Assembly (NCBI GenBank): GCA_963739045.1 | Contig: CAVTYY010000001.1 | Span: 744,001-808,000 of the forward strand | Direction of reading: 5' to 3' | Source of the DNA: Halobacillus_B sp963739045 | Lineage (GTDB): Bacteria > Bacillota > Bacilli > Bacillales > Halobacillaceae | Length of the DNA stretch: 64,000 nucleotides | In this document: in pieces, positions 42,924-52,863 of the stretch | How the letters are laid out: each line of letters starts with the position of its first letter | Position numbering within the stretch: position 1 is the first letter of the stretch | The notes under the pieces: model-generated | The model's database searches: none | What the model saw: only the letters and a program-made list of their open reading frames with translations | What the model was told of the DNA's origin: nothing | Translations under genes and position numbers: made by a program

Positions 42924-44744
42924 ATGGCTGACCAGAAGAATCCAGACCGCACACCTGTCCGCAGACATCAGGGTATCGGCACCTCACCTCCGAAAGTAGA
43001 TAATATTAAAGCTACCTTACAGCGAATTTGGAGTTACATGGAAACAGAAAGAAGGCTGTTTGCCCTTGTAGTGGTGTTCATCTTTGCCAGTTCAGTATTC
43101 TCCTTGGCCGGACCATTTTTACTTGGTCTCACTGTAGATAAGGTAATCGAAAATCCAGAAGTGGAGACACTGTTTCTAATGCTCGCTCTATTGTTTGGTG
43201 TTTACTTCTTTCAATCCCTCTGTTTATGGCTGCAGAATTATTGGATGATTACGATCGCCCAAAATACGGTCTATGAGATGCGCAGTCACCTGTTCTCTCA
43301 TCTGCAAAAGCTTCCTATTTTATTTTTCCAGGAGCGGCAGCAGGGGGAATTGATGAGCCGGCTGACGAATGATATGGAAAATGTGAGCCGCACATTAAAT
43401 ACCGCCGTTATTCAATTTGTTACCAGCATTCTTACCATTACAGGAACGATCATGATTATGTTCTTCTTAAGCCCGGTCCTTACGTTACTTACACTTATGA
43501 TTGTGCCGGTCATGTATTTTGGAATGAAATGGATAACCAAACGGACAGGTAAGTATTTTAAAGAGCAGCAGAAGAATCTTGGCGAAGTGAACGGTTATGC
43601 CGAAGAAATGTTTTCCGGACAAATGATCGTGTCGATGTTTTCGAGGGAAGAAAAGGTGATCAAGGAGTTTGAAGAGAAGAATAAGGCGCTGAAAACTTCA
43701 GGATATTGGGCCCAGACTTATACAGGATTTATCCCCAAGCTTATGAATATGTTAAATAACGTCAGCTTTGCCATTATTGTCGGTGCAGGTGGATTATTAG
43801 CTTTACAAGGAGCGATAACCATCGGGATCATTGTGACCTTTACCACTTATTCTCGTCAGTTTACCCGGCCGTTAAATGACTTAGCTAACCAATTTAATAT
43901 GATTTTATCAGCGGTGGCAGGGGCGGAACGGGTGTTTCAAATTATAGATGAAAATGAAGAAAGGGAGGATGAGAAGGAAGCGGTTCGAATGAACGACATG
44001 AAGGGAGAAATTGAATTCAAATCCGTGAATTTCGCTTATGAAGACGAGCAGCAGACCTTGAAGGATATTAATTTTCATGCAGATCCGGGCCAGACTGTAG
44101 CATTAGTAGGACCCACGGGAGCAGGAAAGACTACGATCATCTCCCTCTTATCGCGATTCTATGAAACAGACGCTGGCTCCATTCTGATCGATGGAAAAGA
44201 AATAACTTCTATCACACGTGATAGTCTGAGGAGTCAGATGGGAGTTGTACTACAGGATTCGACCCTGTTTCATACGACCATTCGCGAAAACATCAGGTAC
44301 GGTAGATTACAGGCGGCAAATGAAGAAGTAGAACAAGCGGCAAAATCTGCCCATGCCCACGAGTTCATTTCCAATCTTCCTGAGGGATATGATACGATTC
44401 TCGATTCTGATGGCAAAGGAGTCAGTCATGGACAGAGGCAATTACTTTCCATCGCCCGGGCCATGCTGGCTGATCCAGCGCTGTTAATTTTGGATGAGGC
44501 CACCAGCAGTATCGATACGGTTACAGAAATGAAAATCAATGATGCGCTTGGAAAGTTAATGAAGGGTAGAACAAGCTTCGTGATTGCCCACCGCCTGAAC
44601 ACGATTCGTTCTGCGGACTTAATATTAGTGTTACAGCATGGGGAGATCATTGAAGAAGGCAGCCACCGTGAGTTACTTCGTCAAAATGGGTTTTATGCAG
44701 AGCTTGTACAGGCGCAGCAGGCAGAAAATCATGCATCAATTTAA
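42924..44744 (+). CDS. ABC exporter half-transporter, partner subunit
   Basis: 606 aa with a basic N-terminal extension of about 35 residues, a six-helix domain and an ATPase domain. Walker A is GPTGAGKTTIIS, Walker B LLILDEATSSID (canonical Glu) and the switch His is kept (VIAHRLN). Its signature motif is degenerate (VSHGQRQLLS instead of LSGGQ). With the previous subunit this gives one functional and one degenerate ATP site, the pattern of BmrCD, LmrCD and TM287/288. Confidence 0.9.
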   Translation: MADQKNPDRTPVRRHQGIGTSPPKVDNIKATLQRIWSYMETERRLFALVVVFIFASSVFSLAGPFLLGLTVDKVIENPEVETLFLMLALLFGVYFFQSLCLWLQNYWMITIAQNTVYEMRSHLFSHLQKLPILFFQERQQGELMSRLTNDMENVSRTLNTAVIQFVTSILTITGTIMIMFFLSPVLTLLTLMIVPVMYFGMKWITKRTGKYFKEQQKNLGEVNGYAEEMFSGQMIVSMFSREEKVIKEFEEKNKALKTSGYWAQTYTGFIPKLMNMLNNVSFAIIVGAGGLLALQGAITIGIIVTFTTYSRQFTRPLNDLANQFNMILSAVAGAERVFQIIDENEEREDEKEAVRMNDMKGEIEFKSVNFAYEDEQQTLKDINFHADPGQTVALVGPTGAGKTTIISLLSRFYETDAGSILIDGKEITSITRDSLRSQMGVVLQDSTLFHTTIRENIRYGRLQAANEEVEQAAKSAHAHEFISNLPEGYDTILDSDGKGVSHGQRQLLSIARAMLADPALLILDEATSSIDTVTEMKINDALGKLMKGRTSFVIAHRLNTIRSADLILVLQHGEIIEEGSHRELLRQNGFYAELVQAQQAENHASI

Positions 44745-44896
44745 TTCATGAACATGCACCGATTAGGAGAAATTTAATTACCGAAACTCATCGATTCCTT
44801 TCCAGTAGCAAGTTGAAAAAATATCTTTTCTTTCATGTGACTGTCTATACCAAATGAGTCTTCCTTTCATACCCTGTATATAAAGGGGGTGAAAGG

Positions 44897-45799
44897 ATGT
44901 CACGTAGTCACAAAGATTATTTGCGCTGGACGGAAGTCCCTTATGCCGGGGAAGAGAAACCACCTACGATTAGTGGCGGAGTTGAACCGCTTGCCGGAAC
45001 GTGGAAGACTTATTTTATACAGAAAAGCAGCAGGCATGGATTTAAAAAGCTGGATGGAAGTCCGATACGGCTTGCAATCCGAGATCCCAAGTCGATCGAT
45101 TGGAATCAGCAGCTGAAAGTTGTAGAATCTACCCTTGATCATCTAACCGCTCATCAAAAAACAATAGCGAAATACTGGGGGTCAGGTCCTCCGACGAAAC
45201 AGTGGATACCTATTGTTGATCGTTTGATTGATACCTATAACGTACCCGCACCGCGTGCTTCGAGAATACTAGCTGGATTATTTGCCGGCATTAATGACGC
45301 ATTTGTTGTTTGCTGGTCTTTAAAATACAAATGGCTGGTGGCTAGACCTAACCAGCTGAATCAGCATCTTGCCACGTATTTATGTACACCAAATCATCCA
45401 TCGTACCCATCAGGTCATGCCACAGTTGCCGGTGCCGCAGAAGTCATTTTAAGTTATTTCTTTCCTGCAGAAAGAAGAAAACTGAATCAATTAGCTGAAG
45501 AAGATGCCCAGTCCCGATTATATGCTGGAGTTCACTTTCCGGCTGATAACGAGCAAGGTCTTCGATTAGGAAGACAGATTGGCCGGATTGTGGTTGAACA
45601 GCTGAAAAAGGATGCAGTAGACGGCCTGCCGATTGATCGTCCATTTGATCAGTACCACAACGCAGAGATATTTCCGAAAGATTATCACCAGGCAATTCCT
45701 TACCAATATCGTGAGGAGTGTCCATCCCTGTTACTGGATGACTCCAGTGAAAAGGATGAATCATCCGGGAGCTGGCCGGATCCTAAGTTATTTTATTGA
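44897..45799 (+). CDS. Vanadium-dependent haloperoxidase / PAP2-like protein
   Basis: 300 aa with the three acid-phosphatase/haloperoxidase motifs: KWLVARPNQ (KX6RP-like), PSYPSGHA (PSGH) and SRLYAGVHFPAD (SRX5HX3D). There is no signal peptide or membrane helix, unlike lipid PAP2 enzymes. The N-terminal half (about 120 residues, helical) fits the vanadium chloroperoxidase-like soluble group. Whether it is a phosphatase or a haloperoxidase cannot be told from sequence. Starts after GGGGGTGAAAGG; monocistronic. Confidence 0.85.
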   Translation: MSRSHKDYLRWTEVPYAGEEKPPTISGGVEPLAGTWKTYFIQKSSRHGFKKLDGSPIRLAIRDPKSIDWNQQLKVVESTLDHLTAHQKTIAKYWGSGPPTKQWIPIVDRLIDTYNVPAPRASRILAGLFAGINDAFVVCWSLKYKWLVARPNQLNQHLATYLCTPNHPSYPSGHATVAGAAEVILSYFFPAERRKLNQLAEEDAQSRLYAGVHFPADNEQGLRLGRQIGRIVVEQLKKDAVDGLPIDRPFDQYHNAEIFPKDYHQAIPYQYREECPSLLLDDSSEKDESSGSWPDPKLFY

Positions 45800-45809
45800 A
45801 GAATGTTGA

Positions 45810-45838
45810 CAAGGACTGTGAATGACACAGTCTTTTTA
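45810..45838 (+). terminator. Terminator after the haloperoxidase-like gene
   Basis: AAGGACTGTG (45810-45819) pairs with CACAGTCTTT (45825-45834), followed by T-rich DNA. Confidence 0.85.
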
Positions 45839-46076
45839 TTTTGAGCTATTTATTTTGGACGGTAATTGGGAAAAGGTATCTCTTCAGTTATCGAAATTTT
45901 CAAATAGTTCACCTCTTGTTTTACATAATGAACTTGGTAGATAATAATAAGATTAAAAGGCAAGGTCTGCCTGTAAATGATTAGCACCCTCTTGTTAAAA
46001 AAGTAAGTGTTATTAATACAAAGGTCTATCAACCGAAGTGCGAAATAAACAGCAAATTATGAAGGAGGAAGGAACA

Positions 46077-46970
46077 ATGCGTAAGAAGCATCCCCGTAAA
46101 GAAAGTAAAGAAGAAGTGTATACTGTGCAGCAAGAGCAGGAACTCTTGCCATTCCTGCTTGAAAAACTATCGAACAAGAGCCGGAATTCGGTGAAATCCA
46201 TCCTAGGCCGCGGCCAGGTAATGATTGATCAAGAAGTGAGCACGGCTTTCAATCAGGTGCTGCACTCAGGACAAACGGTATGTATTGCTGGTAACCAGGG
46301 GTTTAAGAGGAACACGAGGCTCAAAGGAATTTCTATTTTGTTCGAAGATGATGACCTTGTCGTTATTGAAAAAGCGGCCGGGCTCTTATCTATTGCCTCA
46401 AAGCAGGGAGGGGAACCGACCGCACACCGGCAATTAAGTGAAGCGGTAAAACAAAAAGACCCATCAGGCCGGATTTTTGTAGTGCATCGTCTTGATCGCG
46501 ATACCTCAGGCGTTATGATGTTTGCTAAGAAGGAAAAAGTCAAACACAAGCTGCAGGAATCTTGGAAGGACCGCGTTAAAGAAAGAATATACACCGCTTT
46601 AGTGGAAGGGAAGCTGCCGGAAGAAGGGACTATTACCTCCTGGTTAAAGGAAAGTAAATCGCTGCATATGTATTCAAGCCAAAACCCTGATGGGGGAGGG
46701 CAGTACGCTGTCACTCACTATAAAAGAGTTCAATACACCGACCAAACATCGTTAGCGGAAGTGAAGCTTGAAACAGGGAGGAAAAATCAGATTCGTGTCC
46801 ATATGCAGGATATCGGTCATCCCATTGCAGGAGATAAGAAATACGGCGCGAAAACCAACCCGATAGGCAGACTTGGACTCCATGCACGTGTGTTAGCTTT
46901 TGAACATCCTGTTACGGGAAAATTGATGCGATTTGAAGCCCCTGTTCCCCCTGCTTTTTTAAAAAAGTAG
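46077..46970 (+). CDS. RluA-family pseudouridine synthase
   Basis: 297 aa. A basic N-terminus, an S4-like RNA-binding domain (LEKLSNKSRNSVKSILGRGQVMID) and the catalytic domain with VVHRLDRDTSGVMMFAK, where the Asp in HRLDRDTSG is the nucleophile, and GRKNQIRVHMQDIGHPIAGDKKYG. Isomerises uridine in rRNA or tRNA; the exact site is not predictable. The ATG at 46077 follows GAAGGAGGAAGG; an upstream ATG at 46038 is in frame but lacks a site. Confidence 0.9.
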   Translation: MRKKHPRKESKEEVYTVQQEQELLPFLLEKLSNKSRNSVKSILGRGQVMIDQEVSTAFNQVLHSGQTVCIAGNQGFKRNTRLKGISILFEDDDLVVIEKAAGLLSIASKQGGEPTAHRQLSEAVKQKDPSGRIFVVHRLDRDTSGVMMFAKKEKVKHKLQESWKDRVKERIYTALVEGKLPEEGTITSWLKESKSLHMYSSQNPDGGGQYAVTHYKRVQYTDQTSLAEVKLETGRKNQIRVHMQDIGHPIAGDKKYGAKTNPIGRLGLHARVLAFEHPVTGKLMRFEAPVPPAFLKK

Positions 46971-47128
46971 AGGGTGAAGAAGTGAATCCCGAATATATGA
47001 TTAAAAATTCCATTTGGTGAATCCTTCGTACCCTTTTTGCAAGGTTACCAAATCTTTAGAAACAAACTACTTTTGTTATGGTACGGTAAGCACTGTGAAA
47101 CCCACCATACATAAGGAGTGACAAATGG

Positions 47129-49081
47129 ATGAAGTTAAAACGAGCTCTTGGAATCATGATGATTGTTTGTATGATGAATGTTTTTGTCCCTTTTCAAAAC
47201 ATTTCTCATGCCGCAGGTGCACAGGATGTAGTGATTAATGAAATTGCCTGGATGGGCACGAATAACAGCTACAATGATGAATGGCTGGAGCTTTACAATC
47301 CGACCAGCCGTTCGATTTCTTTAGATAGCTGGACACTAAACGCAGCGGATGGATCTCCTGAGATTCAGTTAAGTGGATCTATTCCAGCTGGAGGGTATTA
47401 TTTACTAGAAAGGACCGATGATAGTACGGTTCCCGAAGTTAGTGCGGACCTGATCTATACGGGATCTCTTTCCAATACTGCTGAGGACCTTTCTCTTCGC
47501 GACAGCGCAGGCAATGTGATTGACCAAGTAGATGCCTGGTATGCAGGAGACAACAGTACGAAATCCACGATGTCACGACAGGACGCAAGTGTTTCTGGAA
47601 CGACCGCTTCCAATTGGTATACTTCCACGGCTGCTTATGCAGAAGGAAATGGAACACCGAAATCTGCCGCAGCTCCTTCCAACCAATGTGATAGCTCCGA
47701 GCATTTAAATCACGTTTCTAATGATCCGGGAGCTATTAATGTTTACTTCAACAAATGTGCTTATGACAGCTATGCCACTTCTGGAAATAAAGCCAATTAT
47801 AATGTGAATTTAGAAGATCGTCTTCTAAACCGAATTAATAACGCGACTACGTCTATTGATGTGGCCACTTATGAAATTAATTTACCAAAGGTCGTCAATG
47901 CTCTTATGGCAAAAGCGGCTCAAGGAGTAGATGTTCGGGTGATTGCCGATGCGAAAGATGCATCTGATCCCCATTACATCGAACGCTATCAAACGATGCG
48001 CCTCTATGTAGAACAAATGGTTCGAGGAGAAGATGGTAAGATCGGGACCGATGATGATGTTCATGTTTTCTCTGACTCTATTATGTTTGCTGTAGAAGAT
48101 TCCGCGATACGGGACACATACAATCTGCCAACTCCGATCACAGGGATGGACCAGGTGACAGCTGGAGTAGGAAATGATACTCAATCCGGGTATAAACTTG
48201 CTGACGCGGAACAAAAAGCGGCAGACAGCTATTATTCACCTGACAATCAAATGCATAATAAATTTGTTGTCGTGGATGGTTCCTGGGTATTTACCGGGAG
48301 CTGGAACTTTACGGTAACCGGCTTGTACGGTACGGAAGACAACATGAATAATGATGTGCTTGGCGGCAATACACAGAATGAAGTGGAAATGAACTCAACA
48401 GACTTAGCGTCTATTTATAAAACAGAATTCGATGAAATGTGGGGAGCGTCAGGTGTGAATCCGGATCCTGCAGCTTCGAATTATCATGGAAGAAAGAGCG
48501 ATAATACACCACATACTGTAAATGTCGGCGGTACGACTGTAGATGTCTATTTCTCCGCAGGGGATGATGCGGTCGGTCACATGGCCAGCTACGTGAAGAA
48601 CGAAGCAGATTATAGCAGCTATTTTGATATCTTCGCCTGGAGTGATCAAGCGCTGGTGGATGAACTGAAAAACAAATGGGAAGGGTCCTATAATGATCTC
48701 ACCGGTACTCGGACAGGCTTTGATGTAAAAGGTGTCTATGATGAAAGCTTTTATAATCAGTGGTGGTCTGCTTCAATAGAAATGACTGGCCGGACAGGTT
48801 CACAAGAATCAACGAATAATCCTAATACACGCTGGAATAACCCGGCACCGGTTTATGAAGATAACGAAGATCGCAAGCTGCACAGCAAGACCATGCTGAT
48901 TGATGCCAAGCATCCTTCCAGCGATCCTACGGTTATCATCGGTTCTACAAACTGGAGTACCAATGGAAATGATATTAATGATGAAAATATGCTGTTTATT
49001 CATAATGCGGCAGTCAGCAATCAGTTTTTACAGGAATTTTACGCTCGATATGACTCAGCTGGCGGTATAATAGGAGAGTAG
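47129..49081 (+). CDS. Secreted lamin-tail-domain phospholipase D-like protein
   Basis: 650 aa. A signal peptide (about 1-29, ending SHAAG) is followed by a lamin-tail domain (about 33-165: VVINEIAWMGTNNSYNDEWLELYNPT, GYYLLERTDD). Two PLD catalytic motifs then occur, HNKFVVVDGSWVFTGSWNF near 377-395 and HSKTMLIDAKHPS with IIGSTNWS near 590-615. Each HxKx4D is intact and is followed by a G-S-x-N-W/N segment, so one complete active site forms between the halves. It could cleave phosphodiesters of extracellular DNA or lipids. Monocistronic. Confidence 0.85.
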   Translation: MKLKRALGIMMIVCMMNVFVPFQNISHAAGAQDVVINEIAWMGTNNSYNDEWLELYNPTSRSISLDSWTLNAADGSPEIQLSGSIPAGGYYLLERTDDSTVPEVSADLIYTGSLSNTAEDLSLRDSAGNVIDQVDAWYAGDNSTKSTMSRQDASVSGTTASNWYTSTAAYAEGNGTPKSAAAPSNQCDSSEHLNHVSNDPGAINVYFNKCAYDSYATSGNKANYNVNLEDRLLNRINNATTSIDVATYEINLPKVVNALMAKAAQGVDVRVIADAKDASDPHYIERYQTMRLYVEQMVRGEDGKIGTDDDVHVFSDSIMFAVEDSAIRDTYNLPTPITGMDQVTAGVGNDTQSGYKLADAEQKAADSYYSPDNQMHNKFVVVDGSWVFTGSWNFTVTGLYGTEDNMNNDVLGGNTQNEVEMNSTDLASIYKTEFDEMWGASGVNPDPAASNYHGRKSDNTPHTVNVGGTTVDVYFSAGDDAVGHMASYVKNEADYSSYFDIFAWSDQALVDELKNKWEGSYNDLTGTRTGFDVKGVYDESFYNQWWSASIEMTGRTGSQESTNNPNTRWNNPAPVYEDNEDRKLHSKTMLIDAKHPSSDPTVIIGSTNWSTNGNDINDENMLFIHNAAVSNQFLQEFYARYDSAGGIIGE

Positions 49082-49190
49082 GCAAAAGAGTGATCGGGAT
49101 AAAAGCAGAAGGGTTCATAGAAAATATAAGTGTAGGATTAATAACATAAAGGCACGAAGCGATGCCCGGTGACTCAATTATGGTTAAATA

Positions 49191-49234
49191 AAGCAACCCC
49201 GAACTTATTTACATCAATAGTTCGGGGTTGCTTT
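49191..49234. terminator. Bidirectional terminator between convergent genes (CCGAAC family)
   Basis: AAGCAACCCCGAACT (49191-49205) and AGTTCGGGGTTGCTT (49219-49233) form a perfect 15-bp stem. Confidence 0.88.
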
Positions 49235-49263
49235 GGTATATAATCCTTTTTTATCGGTCCTTT

Positions 49264-49455
49264 TTATAGTTCTCGATCAGTCGGCATGACAATCGCAGCC
49301 ACAATATAAGCGAGGAGCGTGAACCCGCTCGTTACAAAAACAGACAAGACAAAGATAATTCTCAGTAAACTGGTGTCTATGTTATATAACTCGCCAATCC
49401 CTCCAAGGACTCCGGATAATTGATGATTACTTGTAGATTTATAAAGCTTTTTCAT
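49264..49455 (-). CDS. PspC-domain small membrane protein
   Basis: 63 aa. KKLYKSTSNHQLSGVLGGIGELYNIDTSLLRIIFVL is the PspC domain core; two hydrophobic segments follow, ending IVAAIVMPTDREL. Single-domain PspC proteins are common in Firmicutes and are linked to envelope stress. GAGGCAAATC lies upstream of the ATG. Monocistronic, converging on the PLD-like gene. Confidence 0.9.
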   Translation of the reverse strand: MKKLYKSTSNHQLSGVLGGIGELYNIDTSLLRIIFVLSVFVTSGFTLLAYIVAAIVMPTDREL

Positions 49456-49588
49456 GATTTGCCTCCTCTTCTTTCTTTATTCCTTAAGTACTCAGGACTT
49501 AAAACTTTAAATTGGAAACATCCATTTAGTTTATGTGATTCTTTCCAGGTTCATTATTCATTTTCAAGAACTCAAAAAGTTGGAGTGC

Positions 49589-51616
49589 TCAGCTTTTGCG
49601 GATGTTTACCCTGCCGGAAAAGAACGTTGCTCCACCACCCATATCAGCGATTCGATCTGGAGTCAGCGCGTTAACTTTATGATCTGACCCGGCCCAGAGT
49701 CCTTGAGTGACTAACACACCCGGTAAGACGTCATTCCCTACGGACGCTGTTAATTCGCAGTCCCCTCGATCATTCCAGACTATTACGGAATCTCCATTCT
49801 TAATTCTTTTCAGTGCCGCATCTTCTGAATGCATGAAGAGCTTAGCTTCTCTTTCAAGCTGCCGGTGCTTTCTCTGGTTTGAAAAAGTAGAATTTAAAAA
49901 AGAATGATTCGGTCCAGGGATGAAAGTAAATGGATAGTCGTTCTCTTCTACCGGAGGGGTGTAGGTTGGCAGAGGAGCGTGTCCCTCTGCCTTCATAGCT
50001 TCCGAAAAGAGTTCGATCTTCCCGCTTGGCGTAGACAAATGAGAAAGAGGGAGGCTGGCGTCTGCTTTGACGAATTCGTTACCTTTCATCTCCTCAAGCA
50101 TCCCTGGATGGATGAATGGATTGTTCTGATTCGAAAGAGCGGAGCGGATCATCGATTCCTCTCCTTCGCTAAACTCTTCCTCTGTAAACCCCATTCCCTC
50201 TGCAAGGAGTTTGAACACTTCAACATTAGATTTACTTTCACCAAAAGGTTCAATCACCGGTTTTTGAAGCTGTAAGTAATGGTGCCAGTACGATGTATAA
50301 AGGTCTAAGTTTTCGTAGGAGGAAGCGGCGGGCAGCAGGATATCTGCATAGACGGCACTCTCTGTCATAAATAAATCGTGGACGACCGTAAATAAATCTT
50401 CCCGCATTAACCCTTTGCGCACTTTGTTTAAGTCAGGCGCAACCAGAGCAGGGTTGCTGCTGTATATAAACAAAGATTCAACAGGCGGGATTGCCTCGGA
50501 CAAGGCTTTACCCAATTCATTCATGTTAATCGTCCGGGCAGCTGAATTAGATTTCAGATGATCCCCCTGGAGCGCTTGATCATTAATAGACAGATACCCC
50601 AAATTAGACTTGATAGCTCCGCCGCCTTTCACCTCCCATTGCCCGGTTATCGCTGGGAGGCAGGCAATAGTGCGGACGCACATGCCCCCGTGGTCATGGT
50701 GCTGGATGCCGTTGCCGATTCGGATAAAGGCAGGGGAGACCGTTCCGTAGTCTCGTGCTAATTGATAAATGTCCTGAACAGGAACGCCGGTGATCGCTGA
50801 TACTGTTACAGGATCATAAGGCTCAACATGTTCTTTTAGCTGAGCAGCCCCGATCGTATACTTCTGCAAAAAATCCTCATTGCTGAACTTTTCTTTAAAT
50901 AAGATGTGCATCATTCCAAGAGCGAGAGCAGTATCTGTGCCTGGCTTTACAGGAATAAACCAATCAGCAAAGCGACCGGTTTGATTGTTATGAACATCAA
51001 TCACAATAATTTTCGCACCGTTTTTTCGAGCTTTTTGAGCAAACATCATTTGGTGCATATTTGTACTAACAGCGTTGACTCCCCAGAGAATAATCAGTTT
51101 CGAATGGACCGTATCTTCTGGATCGATACCAAATCCGCCGCCCATCGTATATGTATACCCTTCCGCCCCGGCTGACGAACAAATAGTCCGGTCCAAGAAG
51201 CTCGCACCAAGTTTATTAAAAAAGCGGCGGTCCATTCCTTCAGCATTTAAACGCCCCATATTTCCATAAAATCCATAAGGGAGGATGCTTTCAGGACTAC
51301 TTGCCTCCATTAACTGTTTCCATTTATCCGTTATTGTTGTTATGGCTTCTTCCCATGAGATCGGTGTAAACGCTCCTTCACCTTTTGGTCCGGTTCGTTT
51401 CATGGGTACAGTTAAGCGATTTTCATCATAAATCCGTTCGGTCATATGACGGACCTTATTACAAATGCTTCCTTTTGTAACCGGATGACTTGGGTCACCT
51501 TCGACCTTAGTTATTTTTCCTGATTCCTTATGAACGAGCAGACCGCACTGGTCAGGGCAATCTAGCGAGCAAACGGACGGAAATACTCCGTCGCGCTGAT
51601 TTAAGTATTCATTCAT
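49589..51616 (-). CDS. Molybdopterin oxidoreductase (DMSO reductase family, YoaE-like)
   Basis: About 675 aa. An N-terminal [4Fe-4S] motif (CSLDCPDQCG ... ICNK), a molybdopterin-binding body (GRLNAEGMDRRFFNKLGA, LIILWGVNAVSTN, VKPGTDTALALGM) and a C-terminal molydopterin-dinucleotide domain (FIPGPNHSFLNSTFSNQRKH). It resembles the soluble Bacillus YoaE-type oxidoreductases, with no Tat signal. The start at 51616 has GAAGGTGGAAGGT upstream; ATG at 51634 is also in frame. The substrate is unknown, and no partner subunits are adjacent. Confidence 0.85.
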   Translation of the reverse strand: MNEYLNQRDGVFPSVCSLDCPDQCGLLVHKESGKITKVEGDPSHPVTKGSICNKVRHMTERIYDENRLTVPMKRTGPKGEGAFTPISWEEAITTITDKWKQLMEASSPESILPYGFYGNMGRLNAEGMDRRFFNKLGASFLDRTICSSAGAEGYTYTMGGGFGIDPEDTVHSKLIILWGVNAVSTNMHQMMFAQKARKNGAKIIVIDVHNNQTGRFADWFIPVKPGTDTALALGMMHILFKEKFSNEDFLQKYTIGAAQLKEHVEPYDPVTVSAITGVPVQDIYQLARDYGTVSPAFIRIGNGIQHHDHGGMCVRTIACLPAITGQWEVKGGGAIKSNLGYLSINDQALQGDHLKSNSAARTINMNELGKALSEAIPPVESLFIYSSNPALVAPDLNKVRKGLMREDLFTVVHDLFMTESAVYADILLPAASSYENLDLYTSYWHHYLQLQKPVIEPFGESKSNVEVFKLLAEGMGFTEEEFSEGEESMIRSALSNQNNPFIHPGMLEEMKGNEFVKADASLPLSHLSTPSGKIELFSEAMKAEGHAPLPTYTPPVEENDYPFTFIPGPNHSFLNSTFSNQRKHRQLEREAKLFMHSEDAALKRIKNGDSVIVWNDRGDCELTASVGNDVLPGVLVTQGLWAGSDHKVNALTPDRIADMGGGATFFSGRVNIRKS

Positions 51617-51687
51617 ACCTTCCACCTTCTTCATAAATTAAGTGCGTTATCCCAATTTTATCACGTGTGGAAGGGGACTCCTAAAAC

Positions 51688-52832
51688 TTAATTCGTTTCT
51701 CCTTTAGGTGCTTGATTAGTATTCTTAGTTTTTCCTTTGGCAAATTTTCGTTTCACTAAAATACCAGCTAAAACGATTAATGGTAAGATCAAACCGTGAG
51801 TAAAAGAGTAGGGAAGCCATGTATTACTTACAAAGTGTTCATAATAAGCCACATCGGGATAGGCGATAATCGATAGCACAATCATTCCCACTCCGAGAGG
51901 CATCAGTAAGGGACGGTGGTCATCCATTTTGAGAAACTGAGCAATTCCAACAGAGGTTGCATAATAAAGCACAACGAGTTTAAAGAAAATCGTCAACATC
52001 CAAATAATCGCTACAATGATTTCGAGACCCTCTAAAAATCCTGCGATGTTAATTTTTTCGGCGATCTCATAGCTTGGATAGTTATTTAACGAGGTCAGAT
52101 CACTCCCGAGCACTAGGATACTTAGCAAAGTAATCAGCGCAATGACGCCGCCTCCAAAAATCACCCCTAATATCCAGGCGTGCTGAAGCTTTTTTTCTTC
52201 TTTAACGTAGGGGTAGACCATTAGCAGAGATACCCATTTCTAAGTAAAGGGGTTCCTACCATAATCGTTGAAGCACTTAGGACGGGTTTTACACCATCAC
52301 CTAAAATAGGCTGAAGGTTTTCCATTTTTATTTGTGGAGCCACAGCAATCACCATAAATAACAGCAGTAAAACAGATCCAGGGCATAAACATTTCCGAAC
52401 TTCTGCCGATGGATTCAATTCCAAGTTTGGCTCCCCAGATGACAACGAAGAAGAAAGAGGATATGAGTGAACTGAAGCGGCGTTTCAGGGAATGATCTGG
52501 GTCGTCATGAAATCTCCGATATTTCGCAATACTAAAGCGGACAGGATATAGAGAAAAGATAAATAGAAGAGACAAATCAATCGTCCGAACCAATTTCCGA
52601 AAACGGAAATAGAAGCTTGGACAAATGTTTTTCCTTCCATTAAACTGCCTAATTTGTTATAAAAGAGAACTAAAAGACAACCGATCAGAATAGACAGAAC
52701 ATTGATATCCAGGCATCTTGCTTTCGCCTGAGCGGCAGCCGGGGTAGGGATAATTAGAATGGAACTTCCAATTGAAAAAAGAATAACGATGAACATGAAC
52801 TGCCGTGGACTAATCGTCTGGTTATCCACCAT
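51688..52832 (-). pseudogene. GerAB-family spore germinant receptor subunit B, frameshifted
   Basis: Pieces of one GerAB permease-like protein lie in all three frames. The N-terminus starts at 52832 (MVDNQTISPRQF, helices) and stops near 52485. A second piece (VVIWGAKLGIESIGRSSEMF) and a third (VAPQIKMENLQPILGDGV ... STIMVGTPLL) follow in other frames. The C-terminal 177 residues (MVYPYVKEEKKLQHAW onward) are again open. At least three or four indels are needed to join them. Full-length GerAB is about 365 aa and would be a ten-helix membrane protein. It is the last gene of the operon. Confidence 0.85.
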
Positions 52833-52863
52833 AGCTTTATACTTCCTTTCTCGCATGGCCATC

